Origin: GCA-2746365 sp963711255
GTDB lineage: Bacteria; Pseudomonadota; Gammaproteobacteria; SZUA-229
Assembly (NCBI GenBank): GCA_963711255.1
Contig: CAVQDO010000018.1
Coordinates: 108,816 to 172,815, forward strand
Length of the DNA: 64,000 bases
Reading direction: 5' to 3'
Shown here: positions 1 to 8,974 of the stretch, piece after piece
Position numbering within the stretch: the stretch's first letter is position 1
Layout of the letters: the number at the start of each line of letters is the position of its first letter
Made by a program: the position numbers and the translations under genes
The notes under the pieces: generated by a model
Seen by the model: only the letters and a program-made list of their open reading frames with translations
What the model was told of the DNA's origin: nothing
Databases searched by the model: none

Positions 1-2
1 CG

Positions 3-449
3 ACCCTGGTTGATCGAGACCTGGTGTTATATAACTCACGCGTTATTATGGAATATCTGGAAGAGCGTTTTCCTCATCCACCATTAATGCCTGTTGGTCC
101 TGTGCAGCGTGCACAGACCCGCCTGGCTTTATTCCAGGTGGAGCATGACTGGTATCCGCTGGTTGATATTATTGAAACCAAGGGTGAGAAAGCAGTTGCC
201 AAGGCTAAAAAGGACCTGACTGAGAGTATCGCTTCTGTGGCAGAAATTTTTAATGTTATGCCATATTTCCTGAGTGAAGAATTTACCCTGGTTGATGCCA
301 GTGTTGCACCGATTATGTGGCGCTTGCGCCATTACGGCATTGAACTGCCAAAGGAAGCCAAATCTGTTGAAAGTTACGCTGAACGTATCTTTGAGCGTGA
401 AGGTTTTGTACTAAGTCTGACCGAGTCCGAGAGCGAGTTACGCCTGTAG
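3..449 (+). CDS. sspA: Stringent starvation protein A, C-terminal part (5' end outside window)
   Basis: The frame is open from the window edge, so the thioredoxin-like N-terminus is missing. About 148 codons remain. They hold the end of the N-domain (YNSRVIMEYLEERFPHPPLMP), which is a GST-type signature, followed by the all-helical GST C-domain. In the family SspA is an RNA-polymerase-associated, GST-fold protein without GST activity that acts in the stationary-phase and acid response. The sspB gene lies 79 bases downstream on the same strand, which is the usual operon order and supports the call. A perfect palindrome lies between the two genes. Confidence 0.9.
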   Translation, partial: TLVDRDLVLYNSRVIMEYLEERFPHPPLMPVGPVQRAQTRLALFQVEHDWYPLVDIIETKGEKAVAKAKKDLTESIASVAEIFNVMPYFLSEEFTLVDASVAPIMWRLRHYGIELPKEAKSVESYAERIFEREGFVLSLTESESELRL

Positions 450-477
450 TAATAAGCGTGAATACGCTTTAAATCTG

Positions 478-509
478 CGGCCTGAAATTTCAGGCCGTAA
501 ATATTTTTT
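478..509 (+). terminator. Palindrome plus U-rich tract between sspA and sspB
   Basis: CGGCCTGAAA is followed directly by its reverse complement TTTCAGGCCG and then by an A/T-rich run ending in six T. It looks like an intrinsic terminator or attenuator that would reduce read-through from sspA into sspB. Because the stem is a perfect palindrome without a spacer, only a minimal loop can form. Confidence 0.5.
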
Positions 510-528
510 CACTGGTAAGATATACACC

Positions 529-930
529 ATGCAGATGACCTCAAGTCGACCCTATCTTGTACGTGCCATGTATCAGTGGATTGCTGATAATGGTATGACG
601 CCTCACCTGCTGGTCGATGCATCAGTTGATGGTGTGCAGGTTCCTGCGGAGCATGTGCAGAGTGGTAAAATCATTCTGAATATCGCGCCGATGGCAATTA
701 GTGGCCTTGTTCTTGGCGATGATGAAATTACCTTTAGTGCAAAATTTTCAGGCCGTTCGATGAGTCTGTATGTGCCTGTGGAAGCGGTACTCGCCGTTTA
801 TGCCAAAGAAAATGGCCAGGGCATGATGTTCTCGGAAGATGACGGCGCCGTATCGTCCTCAGATAGTGATGATGATCCTGAGCCGGATCCAGACAAACCA
901 AAGCGCCCCAGTCTGCGCGTCGTCAAATAA
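529..930 (+). CDS. sspB: ClpXP protease specificity-enhancing factor SspB
   Basis: The 133-residue protein has the SspB layout. A folded substrate-binding domain (about residues 1-105) is followed by a flexible acidic linker rich in D, S, E and P, and a short C-terminal tail ending LRVVK that matches the ClpX-docking XB motif. SspB delivers ssrA-tagged and other substrates to ClpXP in the cytoplasm. Length and position behind sspA are as usual. The ATG at 529 precedes the conserved start of the domain (SSRPYLVRAMYQWI). Confidence 0.95.
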   Translation: MQMTSSRPYLVRAMYQWIADNGMTPHLLVDASVDGVQVPAEHVQSGKIILNIAPMAISGLVLGDDEITFSAKFSGRSMSLYVPVEAVLAVYAKENGQGMMFSEDDGAVSSSDSDDDPEPDPDKPKRPSLRVVK

Positions 931-1022
931 TAAAAAGCGAGATTGAAGTTGTAAGTATAAAGTGGCAAGTGGAAAGCAGAAGCTTTTAACTTAAAACTAA
1001 CAACTTTCAGCTTATAACTTTC

Positions 1023-1610
1023 TTAGCCACCCATAAGCTGGTGATCAACCAGGTCGCAGATGCAGTGAATAACCAGCAGGTGTACTTCCTGAATGCGTGC
1101 GGTTGATTCTGAAGGCACTCGAATTTCAACATCATTTAAAGACAGGCGGCCAGCCATTTCACCGCCGGATTTGCCATCCAGTGCGATTACTGTCATGTCG
1201 CGGTCATGTGCCGCATCAATCGCAAGGTTAACGTTTTCCGAATTACCGCTGGTGCTGATCGCCAGCAGAATGTCGCCTGCCTGGCCAAGTGCGGTCACCT
1301 GCTTGGAGAATATCTGGCTATAGCTGTAGTCATTAGCAATCGAGGTTACTGTTGAACTGTCGGTGGTTAATGCTACTGCCGGCAGGCCTGGCCGTTCCAT
1401 CTCGAATCGGTTCAGCATTTCAGATGAGAAGTGCTGGGCATCACCGGCAGAGCCGCCGTTGCCACAGGAAAGAACTTTACCGCCGTTTAAAAAACACTGG
1501 GTAATGATCTGTGCACTGTTGCTGATGGGCTCGGCAAGAATATCTGACGCCAGCTGCTTGGTGCTGATACTGTCCTGAAAGTTTTTATTAATTCGTGAAA
1601 TTAAATCCAT
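1023..1610 (-). CDS. diaA: SIS-domain DnaA initiator-associating protein DiaA (phosphoheptose-isomerase-like)
   Basis: This 195-aa SIS-domain protein carries the sugar-phosphate loop SCGNGGSAGDAQHF and a second loop LLAISTSGNSENV. It belongs to the GmhA/DiaA family. The stretch ERPGLPAVAL and the C-terminal STARIQEVHLLVIHCICDL resemble E. coli DiaA more than heptose isomerases, and the neighbours yraN and lpoA match the E. coli yraL-yraM-yraN-yraO order. DiaA forms tetramers that bind DnaA and promote initiation. GmhA activity cannot be excluded from sequence alone. The dolP/yraP gene that follows diaA in enterics is absent here: sspB lies downstream on the opposite strand. Confidence 0.85.
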   Translation of the reverse strand: MDLISRINKNFQDSISTKQLASDILAEPISNSAQIITQCFLNGGKVLSCGNGGSAGDAQHFSSEMLNRFEMERPGLPAVALTTDSSTVTSIANDYSYSQIFSKQVTALGQAGDILLAISTSGNSENVNLAIDAAHDRDMTVIALDGKSGGEMAGRLSLNDVEIRVPSESTARIQEVHLLVIHCICDLVDHQLMGG

Positions 1611-1644
1611 AACAAACCTGAAATCGTAATATGCTTAAGGTTGC

Positions 1645-2016
1645 CTAAAAGGCATTGGTAATCCAGTCAAAACAGTATTGCTGCTTATTGTGCTTAGTTT
1701 GAGTGTTTTTTGACATGGAAACAACATCAAATCGTGCATTTTCGTAGCGTGTGTTTTTCTGTAAATAGAGTTCAGCCGTTTTGCGCAGTTTTTGCTGTTT
1801 TGCCGGGGTAATGCTTGCCAGCCCGCCACCAAAGCGATCATTTTTGCGAAAGCGGACTTCAACGAAGACCAGTACACTTTTATCCAGCATGATGAGGTCG
1901 ATTTCACCCTGGCGGCAGCTGAAGTTTTTATCAATTAATTTTAAGCCCTGTGACCTGAGGAATTTACAGCAGGCTTTTTCAGCATCTTCTCCCTGTTTTA
2001 AATGCTCTGCTTTCAA
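1645..2016 (-). CDS. yraN: UPF0102 family nuclease-like protein YraN
   Basis: The 123-aa protein has the PD-(D/E)XK-like core of UPF0102: GEDAEKACCKFL near the N-terminus, GEIDLIMLD, then VFVEVRFRKN. E and D of GEID and E of VEVR are the presumed metal ligands. It lies between lpoA and diaA on the same strand, which is the conserved order. The lpoA stop is 22 bases upstream of the ATG. The cellular role of the family is poorly defined. Confidence 0.9.
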   Translation of the reverse strand: MKAEHLKQGEDAEKACCKFLRSQGLKLIDKNFSCRQGEIDLIMLDKSVLVFVEVRFRKNDRFGGGLASITPAKQQKLRKTAELYLQKNTRYENARFDVVSMSKNTQTKHNKQQYCFDWITNAF

Positions 2017-2037
2017 TTCAGTCTGCTGGATCCAGAA

Positions 2038-4044
2038 TCAGGATCCGTCCTCGGCTGTTTCTGCATCCGTGTTTACCGGTTCAAAATAAACCGGCCTGCC
2101 GTTTATGAATTTTGCCCATAGCAGTTTGCGGGTAACGCGATTGTTTTCATCAAGGCGTATGTTGCCCGTCTGTCCATCGTAAACGGCATAATCCCTGTTC
2201 TGCAAATAATCCAGGTTGTAAACCAGGTGATAGGCGTCAACACCGAGGGCGAATAGCCGGGTATAGTTTTGCTGTTGCGGCCAGTTTTGATTGAAAGTGT
2301 TGAGCAACGGCGAGTTGTTTTGCAGAACCCAGGGCAGGTCGCAATAGATCAGGCCATTAAGGTCACGGTCAAGATCGTAATTAACTTTTCCGGTATATAC
2401 ATGCGAGGTTGAATAAACCGGCAGGTCGCCGGCATGGTGAAATTTGAACGCAGGCATAATGCCCCGGGCAGATTGATGGGTTGCCGCGAGAAAAATCATG
2501 TCGATATCCTGGCGTCGATAAGATTCACTTTGTGCTTTAGTGCTGATGGTATTCTCTACCTTTCTGCGGCGTATATCGCTCTGGTCGAGGTTAAGTAAAG
2601 TCCTGATCGAGCGACTATAATCATTAGTGGTGGTTGCGTAATTTTTTGCGCTCAGAACTTTGCCGCCGAGCAGTTGAAAATGCGCGGTGAAGGCATTGTT
2701 TAAACGCTGTCCCCATTCACTGTCCGGATAAAATACAGCGGCTCGCATTTTGTTTTGATGAATAGCGAGTTCTGCCACCTGGCGAGCTTCGTCTTCCGGT
2801 GATAAGCCAAACTGAAAAAGATTGTATGTGTTATTGAGGCTGTTTTCTGAGTAGTTCAGCGTCAGCACCGGAATGTCCAGTTCACGTTGTTGTGTCAGCT
2901 GGCTAATAATGGTTTTATCAACTGGGCCGACAATATTAGTTGCACCGTCATCGATTGCCTGCTGCATTATCTGTTGAAATGATAACTTCTCGTTACTGCT
3001 GTCATAAAAGCGGATAACCGGTTTTGTCGGTAAATTGGCGTCATTGTAATAAGCGCTTAGAATACCGTTTTTGATGGTATCAGTGACCTTGGACAGTTTG
3101 CCTTCTAATGGCAGCAAAATAGCAATCTGTTTTTTGTCACTGAGAATCGATTGATAATTGTTTATTAATTCAATTAAAAAGCTATTGTTCACCGGGTGGG
3201 CAGGGTGGCGTGTTCCCCAGTCGAGTAATTCATTTTCCAGCTGGCTTATTTGTTGCTGGCCGGATCGCATAACTTTTGCCAGGTCTAACCAGCCCAGTAT
3301 GGTCGCGTTATTGCTGCTCTGTTTATTTAGCTGGGTATTTGGTAAATTGGAAAGCGCAGCCCAGATTTTTCTGTTATTGCGGGTTTTGTGTTTTTCGTCA
3401 GTAATGTAAGCGTCCAGCTGAACACGGCGGTCAACTGCATACATGTATTTTCCGGTTAAAAAATCCAGGTCGGCTTTTAACTCGTAAAAGTAGATTTGCT
3501 GTTCTCTGGTAACGGGTTTAGCGCTGTTGATGTACTCACCGGCTAATGCCGCATATTTTTCAACAATCGCTAATTCGGCAGAAATCAGTGTTATTGCAGC
3601 TAAAGCCTGTTTTGAAATTACGTTTTCGCCAATCACCGGTGCAGTGGTTACTGAATCGCTAAAATCCCTGTAGCCAACCTGGGACTTTATTACTGCCAGC
3701 TGCTGTTTTGCCAGCTCGAGGTTGTTGGCTTCAATATAAAGACGCGCCGCCTGGGTACGGTATTCCAGTTGTTTATTCTCGCTTTCGCTATCTTCAGCGA
3801 GCTCGATCAGTTTTTCGGCTTCCTGGATTAAAGTCACCTGTTTTTCGGTAACCGGGCGTGATTCTTCGATAACGTCCTGCCCGGGTTTCATCGGCTGAGT
3901 GTCACAGGCAGAAATGATGGCGATGCTAACGAGCAAAAAGAGTTTTAATGTATATGATTTCAAGATACTATGCTGTGGCTGCTGTAGTTGATAATAGGTA
4001 GTTGATATAAGAATGTTATGATTTAATCTATTTTTACTAATCAT
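2038..4044 (-). CDS. lpoA: Penicillin-binding protein activator LpoA (outer-membrane lipoprotein)
   Basis: A hydrophobic stretch (LKLFLLVSIAIISAC) ends in a lipobox, followed by TPR-like helices. The C-terminal half is a periplasmic-binding-protein-like domain beginning near IAILLPLEGKLS. LpoA is anchored in the outer membrane and activates PBP1A during peptidoglycan synthesis. The frame is open from 4131, but that start would overlap rsmI. ATG 4044 is used here, and it still leaves a long leader before the lipobox, so an internal TTG start just upstream of KSYTLKLFL is possible. It heads the lpoA-yraN-diaA run and is divergent from rsmI. Confidence 0.85.
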   Translation of the reverse strand: MISKNRLNHNILISTTYYQLQQPQHSILKSYTLKLFLLVSIAIISACDTQPMKPGQDVIEESRPVTEKQVTLIQEAEKLIELAEDSESENKQLEYRTQAARLYIEANNLELAKQQLAVIKSQVGYRDFSDSVTTAPVIGENVISKQALAAITLISAELAIVEKYAALAGEYINSAKPVTREQQIYFYELKADLDFLTGKYMYAVDRRVQLDAYITDEKHKTRNNRKIWAALSNLPNTQLNKQSSNNATILGWLDLAKVMRSGQQQISQLENELLDWGTRHPAHPVNNSFLIELINNYQSILSDKKQIAILLPLEGKLSKVTDTIKNGILSAYYNDANLPTKPVIRFYDSSNEKLSFQQIMQQAIDDGATNIVGPVDKTIISQLTQQRELDIPVLTLNYSENSLNNTYNLFQFGLSPEDEARQVAELAIHQNKMRAAVFYPDSEWGQRLNNAFTAHFQLLGGKVLSAKNYATTTNDYSRSIRTLLNLDQSDIRRRKVENTISTKAQSESYRRQDIDMIFLAATHQSARGIMPAFKFHHAGDLPVYSTSHVYTGKVNYDLDRDLNGLIYCDLPWVLQNNSPLLNTFNQNWPQQQNYTRLFALGVDAYHLVYNLDYLQNRDYAVYDGQTGNIRLDENNRVTRKLLWAKFINGRPVYFEPVNTDAETAEDGS

Positions 4045-4081
4045 ATTTAATGAAAAGTAAGTATGTTTTGCGAGCCTACGA

Positions 4082-4996
4082 GTGTCAATCGATATTCCTG
4101 AAAATAACCCCGAGAAGCAAGAGACTGCCAAGGTCCAGCTGGATCATTCGAAACCGGCTGTTTCTCCGGGCTCATTGTATCTTGTTGCTACCCCAATAGG
4201 CAATTTAGCTGACATTACTCAGCGAGGCATCGAGGTGCTCAGCCAGGTTGATATTATAGCCGCGGAAGATACACGCCATAGTCAGCGCCTGCTGTCTCAC
4301 CTGGGCATTAAAGCAAAGCTGCTGGCATATCACGAGCATAACGAAGATCGTGTCACACCGGGCCTGCTGGATGATCTTGAGGCGGGTAAAACGATTGCCC
4401 TGATATCGGATGCCGGTACTCCCCTGATCAGCGACCCGGGCTATCGCCTGGTAACCCAGGCGCATGACCGTGAATTGAAGGTTGTGCCTGTTCCCGGTGT
4501 TTGTGCGGCTATCGCAGCCCTGAGTGTTGCTGGTCTGGCTACCGATACCTTTACCTTTGAGGGTTTTCCGCCAGCAAAACAGGGTGCGCGTATCCATTTC
4601 TTCGAACGCCTGATCGAGCAGAAACGGACCATGATTTTTTATGTGTCCTGCCACCGCATTATTGAAACCCTGAAAGATATGGTCACCGTCTTTGGAAGTG
4701 AGCGCCGTATCGGCTTTGCCAGGGAAATCACCAAGGCATTCGAAACTGTTAAAAGAATGACGTTGTCTGAATTAGTCGCCTGGGTTGAAGCGGATGAAAA
4801 TCAGCGCAGAGGCGAAATTGTACTGGTACTTGAAGGTAACCTGGATGACACCGCTAATGACACGGATATCGATAAGTATTTATCGATCATGCTCAGTGAG
4901 CTGCCGGTCAAGCAGGCCGTCAGCCTGGTGGTGAAAATGACCGGCGAGAATAAAAATGATGTTTATAAGCGAGCCCTGGCGTTAAAGGATTTATAA
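4082..4996 (+). CDS. rsmI: 16S rRNA (cytidine-1402-2'-O)-methyltransferase
   Basis: The 304-aa protein shows the tetrapyrrole-methylase fold signatures of RsmI: LYLVATPIGNLADIT, AEDTRHSQRLLSHLGI and SDAGTPLISDPGYRLV. It uses S-adenosylmethionine to 2'-O-methylate C1402 of 16S rRNA. Length is slightly above the usual 285 or so because of a Gln/Lys-rich N-terminal extension. The start at 4082 is GTG; no better ATG precedes the conserved core. It is divergent from lpoA, and a TraB-family gene follows after 4 bases. Confidence 0.95.
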   Translation: MSIDIPENNPEKQETAKVQLDHSKPAVSPGSLYLVATPIGNLADITQRGIEVLSQVDIIAAEDTRHSQRLLSHLGIKAKLLAYHEHNEDRVTPGLLDDLEAGKTIALISDAGTPLISDPGYRLVTQAHDRELKVVPVPGVCAAIAALSVAGLATDTFTFEGFPPAKQGARIHFFERLIEQKRTMIFYVSCHRIIETLKDMVTVFGSERRIGFAREITKAFETVKRMTLSELVAWVEADENQRRGEIVLVLEGNLDDTANDTDIDKYLSIMLSELPVKQAVSLVVKMTGENKNDVYKRALALKDL

Positions 4997-5000
4997 GCCG

Positions 5001-5906
5001 GTGATGCTTCAGTACAGAATAACCGGTTTTATCATTGCGCTATTGTTTGTTGCCGTTTTTTTACAGAGCGGTGCGCATGCGGCAAATGATAAAGCCTTCT
5101 GCTGGCAAGTGGATTCTGCTGATGCAACGGTTTATTTGATGGGCTCTATTCATTTTGCCGATCCAGGTTTTTATCCGTTACGCAAAGAAATTGAACAGGC
5201 TTACAAGCGTTCAGGCTCACTGGTTGTTGAGTTGAATGTTAATAATATTGATGCTGATGCCTACAACCAGTTACTTTCGCAGAAAGGTGTTTTTAAAAAC
5301 GGTAAAACCATAAAAGACGTTATTTCTGAAGAAACCTGGCTTCAGTTGCGTCAGCGGCTGCGTCACCTCAATGTAGATTATGAGCGTGTAAAAAACTATA
5401 AACCGGGCATGCTGGTGCTGACATTAACCGCTATACAGGTGATGAAAATGGGGTTTGATCCCCAGCTGGGCATCGATGCATACTTTCTCAACAAAGCAGC
5501 GGCTGAAAACCGCAATATCATCGAGCTGGAAAGTCTGGAGCAGCAGGTTAATTTATTTTTAAATATTCCAGACGGTGAATTACTGTTAAAAGAAAGCCTG
5601 TATTCGCTGGAAGAATCAGAATTACTGATGGCAGATATTGTTCGTTTCTGGAAACAGGGTGACGAAGCGAAGCTTAACCAGTTAATGTTTGTTGATGCAC
5701 TGAACCAGTATCCTGCATTTGGGGCTATTTATGACCGCCTTTTTTATCATAGAAATGACAGCATGACCGAAAAAATAGAAGTTATGCTCCAGTCTAAACA
5801 AGAAGACAATGTTTACTTTGTGGTGGTAGGCAGCGGCCACCTGATTGGTGAAAAGGGAATTGTAAATTCTCTGAAAGAGAAAGGGTATGCAGTGAAGCGG
5901 TTTTGA
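5001..5906 (+). CDS. TraB/GumN family protein, exported
   Basis: The N-terminus has a hydrophobic signal segment (FIIALLFVAVFLQSGAHA). The mature part has both family GxxH motifs: MGSIHFAD near the start and VVVGSGHLIGEKG near the end. The TraB/PrgY/GumN/Tiki superfamily is thought to contain metal-dependent peptidases, but the substrate here is unknown. The start is either GTG 5001 or the ATG right behind it. It follows rsmI with 4 bases between, so the two are probably co-transcribed. Confidence 0.85.
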   Translation: MMLQYRITGFIIALLFVAVFLQSGAHAANDKAFCWQVDSADATVYLMGSIHFADPGFYPLRKEIEQAYKRSGSLVVELNVNNIDADAYNQLLSQKGVFKNGKTIKDVISEETWLQLRQRLRHLNVDYERVKNYKPGMLVLTLTAIQVMKMGFDPQLGIDAYFLNKAAAENRNIIELESLEQQVNLFLNIPDGELLLKESLYSLEESELLMADIVRFWKQGDEAKLNQLMFVDALNQYPAFGAIYDRLFYHRNDSMTEKIEVMLQSKQEDNVYFVVVGSGHLIGEKGIVNSLKEKGYAVKRF

Positions 5907-5911
5907 CCTTA

Positions 5912-5938
5912 GTGAATAGTAAGTTTTTAACTATTCAC
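5912..5938. terminator. Hairpin between convergent genes
   Basis: GTGAATAGT and ACTATTCAC form a nine-pair stem around a 9-base loop between the convergent traB-like and accC genes. There is no strong U tract on either side, so termination activity is a guess. Confidence 0.3.
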
Positions 5939-5963
5939 CATGCATTCTGATTATTTACTGCCG

Positions 5964-7304
5964 CTAGATGCCAAGCTTCTTCTCAAGATAGTGAATATTG
6001 GTTCCGCCGGCCTGGAAGTTAGCATCACTTATAATTTCTTTATGCAGCTCAATATTGGTATTAATACCAGTGATATTGATTTCATCTAGCGCGCCTCGCA
6101 TGCGGGCAAGGGCAACATTACGGTCGCAGCCGAAGGAAATTAATTTGCCAATCATTGAATCATAGTTTGGAGGCACGGTGTAGCCGGCATAGATATGCGT
6201 ATCGATACGAATGCCTGGTCCGCCAGGGGGGTGGTAGCGTTCAATCTTGCCGGGTGAAGGCATAAATGTTTTAGGGTGCTCGGCGTTCAGGCGGCACTCA
6301 ATGGCGTGTCCGGTGATCTCTATGTCGCTTTGTTTGTAACGCAGCTTTTCACCCGAGGCGATATAAAGCTGTTCTTTAATAATATCAACACCAGTGACCA
6401 CTTCGGTAACAGGGTGTTCAACCTGGACACGGGTATTCATCTCAATGAAATAAAACTCTTCGTCCTGGTATAAAAATTCGAAGGTGCCGGCACCGCGGTA
6501 TTTCATTTTGATGCAGGCATCGACACAGCGCTGGCCAATTTTTTTGCGCTGTCTTGGTGTAATGCCGGGAGCGGGTGCTTCCTCTACTACTTTCTGGTTG
6601 CGTCGCTGCATTGAGCAATCGCGTTCACCGAGATGAATAGCATTGCCCTGACCATCGGATAACACCTGGATTTCAATGTGGCGGGGTGTTTCCAGGTATT
6701 TCTCCATGTAAACCATGCTATTGCCAAAGAAAGTGCCGGCTTCCTGCTTGGTCAGGGCAATAGAGTTAGCCAGCGTTGCATCCGAGTGAACTACGCGCAT
6801 ACCGCGGCCACCGCCGCCGCCCGCGGCTTTGATGATGATGGGGTAACCGATTTTATTGGCCAGCTTCATATTGGTTTCACTGTCGTCACCCAGTGGGCCG
6901 TCAGAGCCAGGAACACAGGGAACGCCGGCAGCTTTCATGGTTTCAATCGCAGCAACCTTGTCACCCATGGTGCGAATCGATGAAGGTGACGGACCAATGA
7001 AGACAAAACCACTGTCTTCCACACGTTCGGCAAAATCAGCATTTTCCGAAAGAAATCCGTAACCGGGGTGAATCGCGACAGCGTCAGTTACTTCAGCGGC
7101 ACTGATGATAGCCGGTACATTCAGGTAACTCTGGTCAGAAGGCGCAGGCCCAATGCAGACGGTCTCATCAGCCAGTCGTACATGTTTAAGATCACGGTCA
7201 ACATCAGAGTGAACAGCGACGGTTTTAATGCCGAGCTCGCGGCATGCACGCAAGATACGTAATGCAATTTCGCCTCGATTGGCGATAACAACTTTGGATA
7301 ACAT
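5964..7304 (-). CDS. accC: Acetyl-CoA carboxylase, biotin carboxylase subunit
   Basis: At 446 aa it has the standard length and the complete ATP-grasp biotin carboxylase pattern. Visible parts are the N-terminal VVIANRGEIALRILRACREL, the glycine-rich AAGGGGGRGMRVV loop and the catalytic stretch EMNTRVQVEHPVTE. It carboxylates the biotin on AccB with bicarbonate and ATP, the first step of fatty-acid synthesis. It lies 11 bases behind accB, in the order aroQ-accB-accC. Confidence 0.98.
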   Translation of the reverse strand: MLSKVVIANRGEIALRILRACRELGIKTVAVHSDVDRDLKHVRLADETVCIGPAPSDQSYLNVPAIISAAEVTDAVAIHPGYGFLSENADFAERVEDSGFVFIGPSPSSIRTMGDKVAAIETMKAAGVPCVPGSDGPLGDDSETNMKLANKIGYPIIIKAAGGGGGRGMRVVHSDATLANSIALTKQEAGTFFGNSMVYMEKYLETPRHIEIQVLSDGQGNAIHLGERDCSMQRRNQKVVEEAPAPGITPRQRKKIGQRCVDACIKMKYRGAGTFEFLYQDEEFYFIEMNTRVQVEHPVTEVVTGVDIIKEQLYIASGEKLRYKQSDIEITGHAIECRLNAEHPKTFMPSPGKIERYHPPGGPGIRIDTHIYAGYTVPPNYDSMIGKLISFGCDRNVALARMRGALDEINITGINTNIELHKEIISDANFQAGGTNIHYLEKKLGI

Positions 7305-7315
7305 GTTTCTGCGCC

Positions 7316-7768
7316 TTATTCGATAACAATCAGAGGTTGGCCGAATTCAACTGGCTGGGCATTTTCAACGAGAATGGCTTTAACCACGCCGGATTTATCG
7401 GCTTCAATCTGGTTTAAAATCTTCATCGCTTCGATTATGCAGACAGTCTCGCCTTCGTTCACGCTATCACCGACTTTTACAAATACTGGCGCGCCGGGTG
7501 AAGCGGCAGTATAAAAAGTACCAACCATGGGTGCATTAACCGTATGGCCGCTAATGGCAGTCGTGTCACTTTCAGCTTCTGTTTCAGCTGCTGGAGCTGG
7601 CGCGGCAACCGGTGCTGGTGCAGGAGGGGCATAAGCATATTGCTGAGGTGCCGCATTTGGCGAGTAACGTGAAATGCGTACAGATTCCTCACCTTCGTTA
7701 ATTTCAATTTCAGCAATGCCGGATTCTTCCAGCAGCTCGATTAATTTTTTTACTTTACGAATATCCAT
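7316..7768 (-). CDS. accB: Acetyl-CoA carboxylase, biotin carboxyl carrier protein
   Basis: The 150-aa protein has an N-terminal helical segment, a linker rich in Ala and Pro (about residues 40-70), and a C-terminal biotinyl domain with EAMKILNQIEADKSG, in which the Lys of AMK carries biotin. It shuttles the carboxyl group between AccC and the carboxyltransferase. The accB start lies 16 bases behind the aroQ stop. Confidence 0.97.
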   Translation of the reverse strand: MDIRKVKKLIELLEESGIAEIEINEGEESVRISRYSPNAAPQQYAYAPPAPAPVAAPAPAAETEAESDTTAISGHTVNAPMVGTFYTAASPGAPVFVKVGDSVNEGETVCIIEAMKILNQIEADKSGVVKAILVENAQPVEFGQPLIVIE

Positions 7769-7784
7769 AGGAGTTAATCCTGAC

Positions 7785-8231
7785 TTAATTTGTCTTTTTT
7801 AATTGGTTAATTGCTGCCTGTAACGCGAGTTCGTAGCCTTGTGCGCCAAAGCCGGAGATAACACCGACAGCAATATCAGAAAAATAGGAATGTTCACGAA
7901 AGGCTTCGCGTGCATGAACATTAGATAAGTGTATTTCTATAAATGGTATATCAACGCCGCTGAGAGCATCGCGTAAAGCAACACTGGTATGGGTAAACGC
8001 TGCCGGGTTTATAATAATAAACCGCACATTGTTTTTTGCCGCGTTGTGAACGTGTTCTATGAGTTCGGCCTCGGCATTACTTTGAATGCTTTCCAGGCTC
8101 AGTTTGTGCTCAGACGCAATTTTCGACAGCCTGCTGCTAATGTCGTCGAGTGTGTCTGAACCATAATGTTCCGGTTCACGTGTGCCTAACAGGTTAAGGT
8201 TGGGACCATTGATAACGAGCAAATCAGGCAT
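7785..8231 (-). CDS. aroQ: Type II 3-dehydroquinate dehydratase
   Basis: This is a 148-aa protein of the usual dodecameric class II length. It has the active-site signature INGPNLNLLGTREPEHYG, the substrate-binding NPAAFTHTSVALRDAL and IEIHLSNVHAREAFR. It dehydrates 3-dehydroquinate in the shikimate pathway. It is first in the aroQ-accB-accC operon. The 133-base gap upstream is AT-rich and is likely to hold the operon promoter. Confidence 0.97.
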   Translation of the reverse strand: MPDLLVINGPNLNLLGTREPEHYGSDTLDDISSRLSKIASEHKLSLESIQSNAEAELIEHVHNAAKNNVRFIIINPAAFTHTSVALRDALSGVDIPFIEIHLSNVHAREAFREHSYFSDIAVGVISGFGAQGYELALQAAINQLKKTN

Positions 8232-8364
8232 TTTTTATTTTTTTAGAACCGCTTTTTGAGGGAATATAATTATTCACCAATAATTCTGCATAAAAATTAG
8301 CTAAATGTCTACTATTTCGTCGAATTAGTAGCGATATTCGGCAAATAGTTCAAAAATTAAATTT

Positions 8365-8904
8365 TTATAGCTGAATGCCGCGCTCTTTAAGCAATTCTTT
8401 TGCTCTGATCATGCTTAGTTCTCCGGTGATCGTGTTGCTAATTTCGCCACTGCGATTGATGATTACGGTGTATGGAAGCACGCCAACACCGTTTCCGTAG
8501 CGCTGTGCCAGGCCTACACCGTCAGCATTAACGATTAATGACGGGTAATTCATCTTCATCTGTTCGGCATATTCAGCGACATTTTCCTGGTCATCAATGG
8601 CGATGCCTATAATTTGAAAACCCTGCTCGCCATAGGCTTCCTGCAGCTCAACAAATGCCGGAATTTCTTTTTTACAGGGCGGGCACCAGGTCGCCCAGAA
8701 ATTCAGAAATATCAGCTTGCCGTCCCACTCCTTAATATTTCTTAAATCACCGTTTAAGTCAGCAGCTGCAAATTCGGGTCGTTGTAGACCTATTGCCGCA
8801 TTGGTGGAGACAGATGATTGCGATGGTTTCAGGTATTGTTGCAGGGCAAAGCCGCTGCTACCGGCGATGACGATAACGACAATAAATATCAGGGTGTTTT
8901 TCAT
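8365..8904 (-). CDS. TlpA-family periplasmic thiol-disulfide protein
   Basis: A single N-terminal hydrophobic segment (about residues 4-22) anchors or exports a thioredoxin-fold domain with the redox motif WATWCPPCKKE. A cis-Pro stretch (VGVLPYTVI) is also present. Such proteins reduce periplasmic disulfides, often for cytochrome c maturation, using electrons from DsbD. The dsbD gene lies upstream on the same strand, separated by a repeat element that probably split an older dsbD-tlpA pairing (inference). Confidence 0.9.
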   Translation of the reverse strand: MKNTLIFIVVIVIAGSSGFALQQYLKPSQSSVSTNAAIGLQRPEFAAADLNGDLRNIKEWDGKLIFLNFWATWCPPCKKEIPAFVELQEAYGEQGFQIIGIAIDDQENVAEYAEQMKMNYPSLIVNADGVGLAQRYGNGVGVLPYTVIINRSGEISNTITGELSMIRAKELLKERGIQL

Positions 8905-8974
8905 TCTGTATATATGGTTTGTTTAATTAGGGGCATTTTATAGGAAAATGTTGGTGAGTATTACGTTGAGTTTA

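Noticed and set aside
1023..1610. Phosphoheptose isomerase (gmhA) instead of diaA
   Set aside because: The neighbourhood with yraN and lpoA and the DiaA-like ERPGLPAVAL and C-terminal stretch favour DiaA. No heptose pathway genes are nearby.
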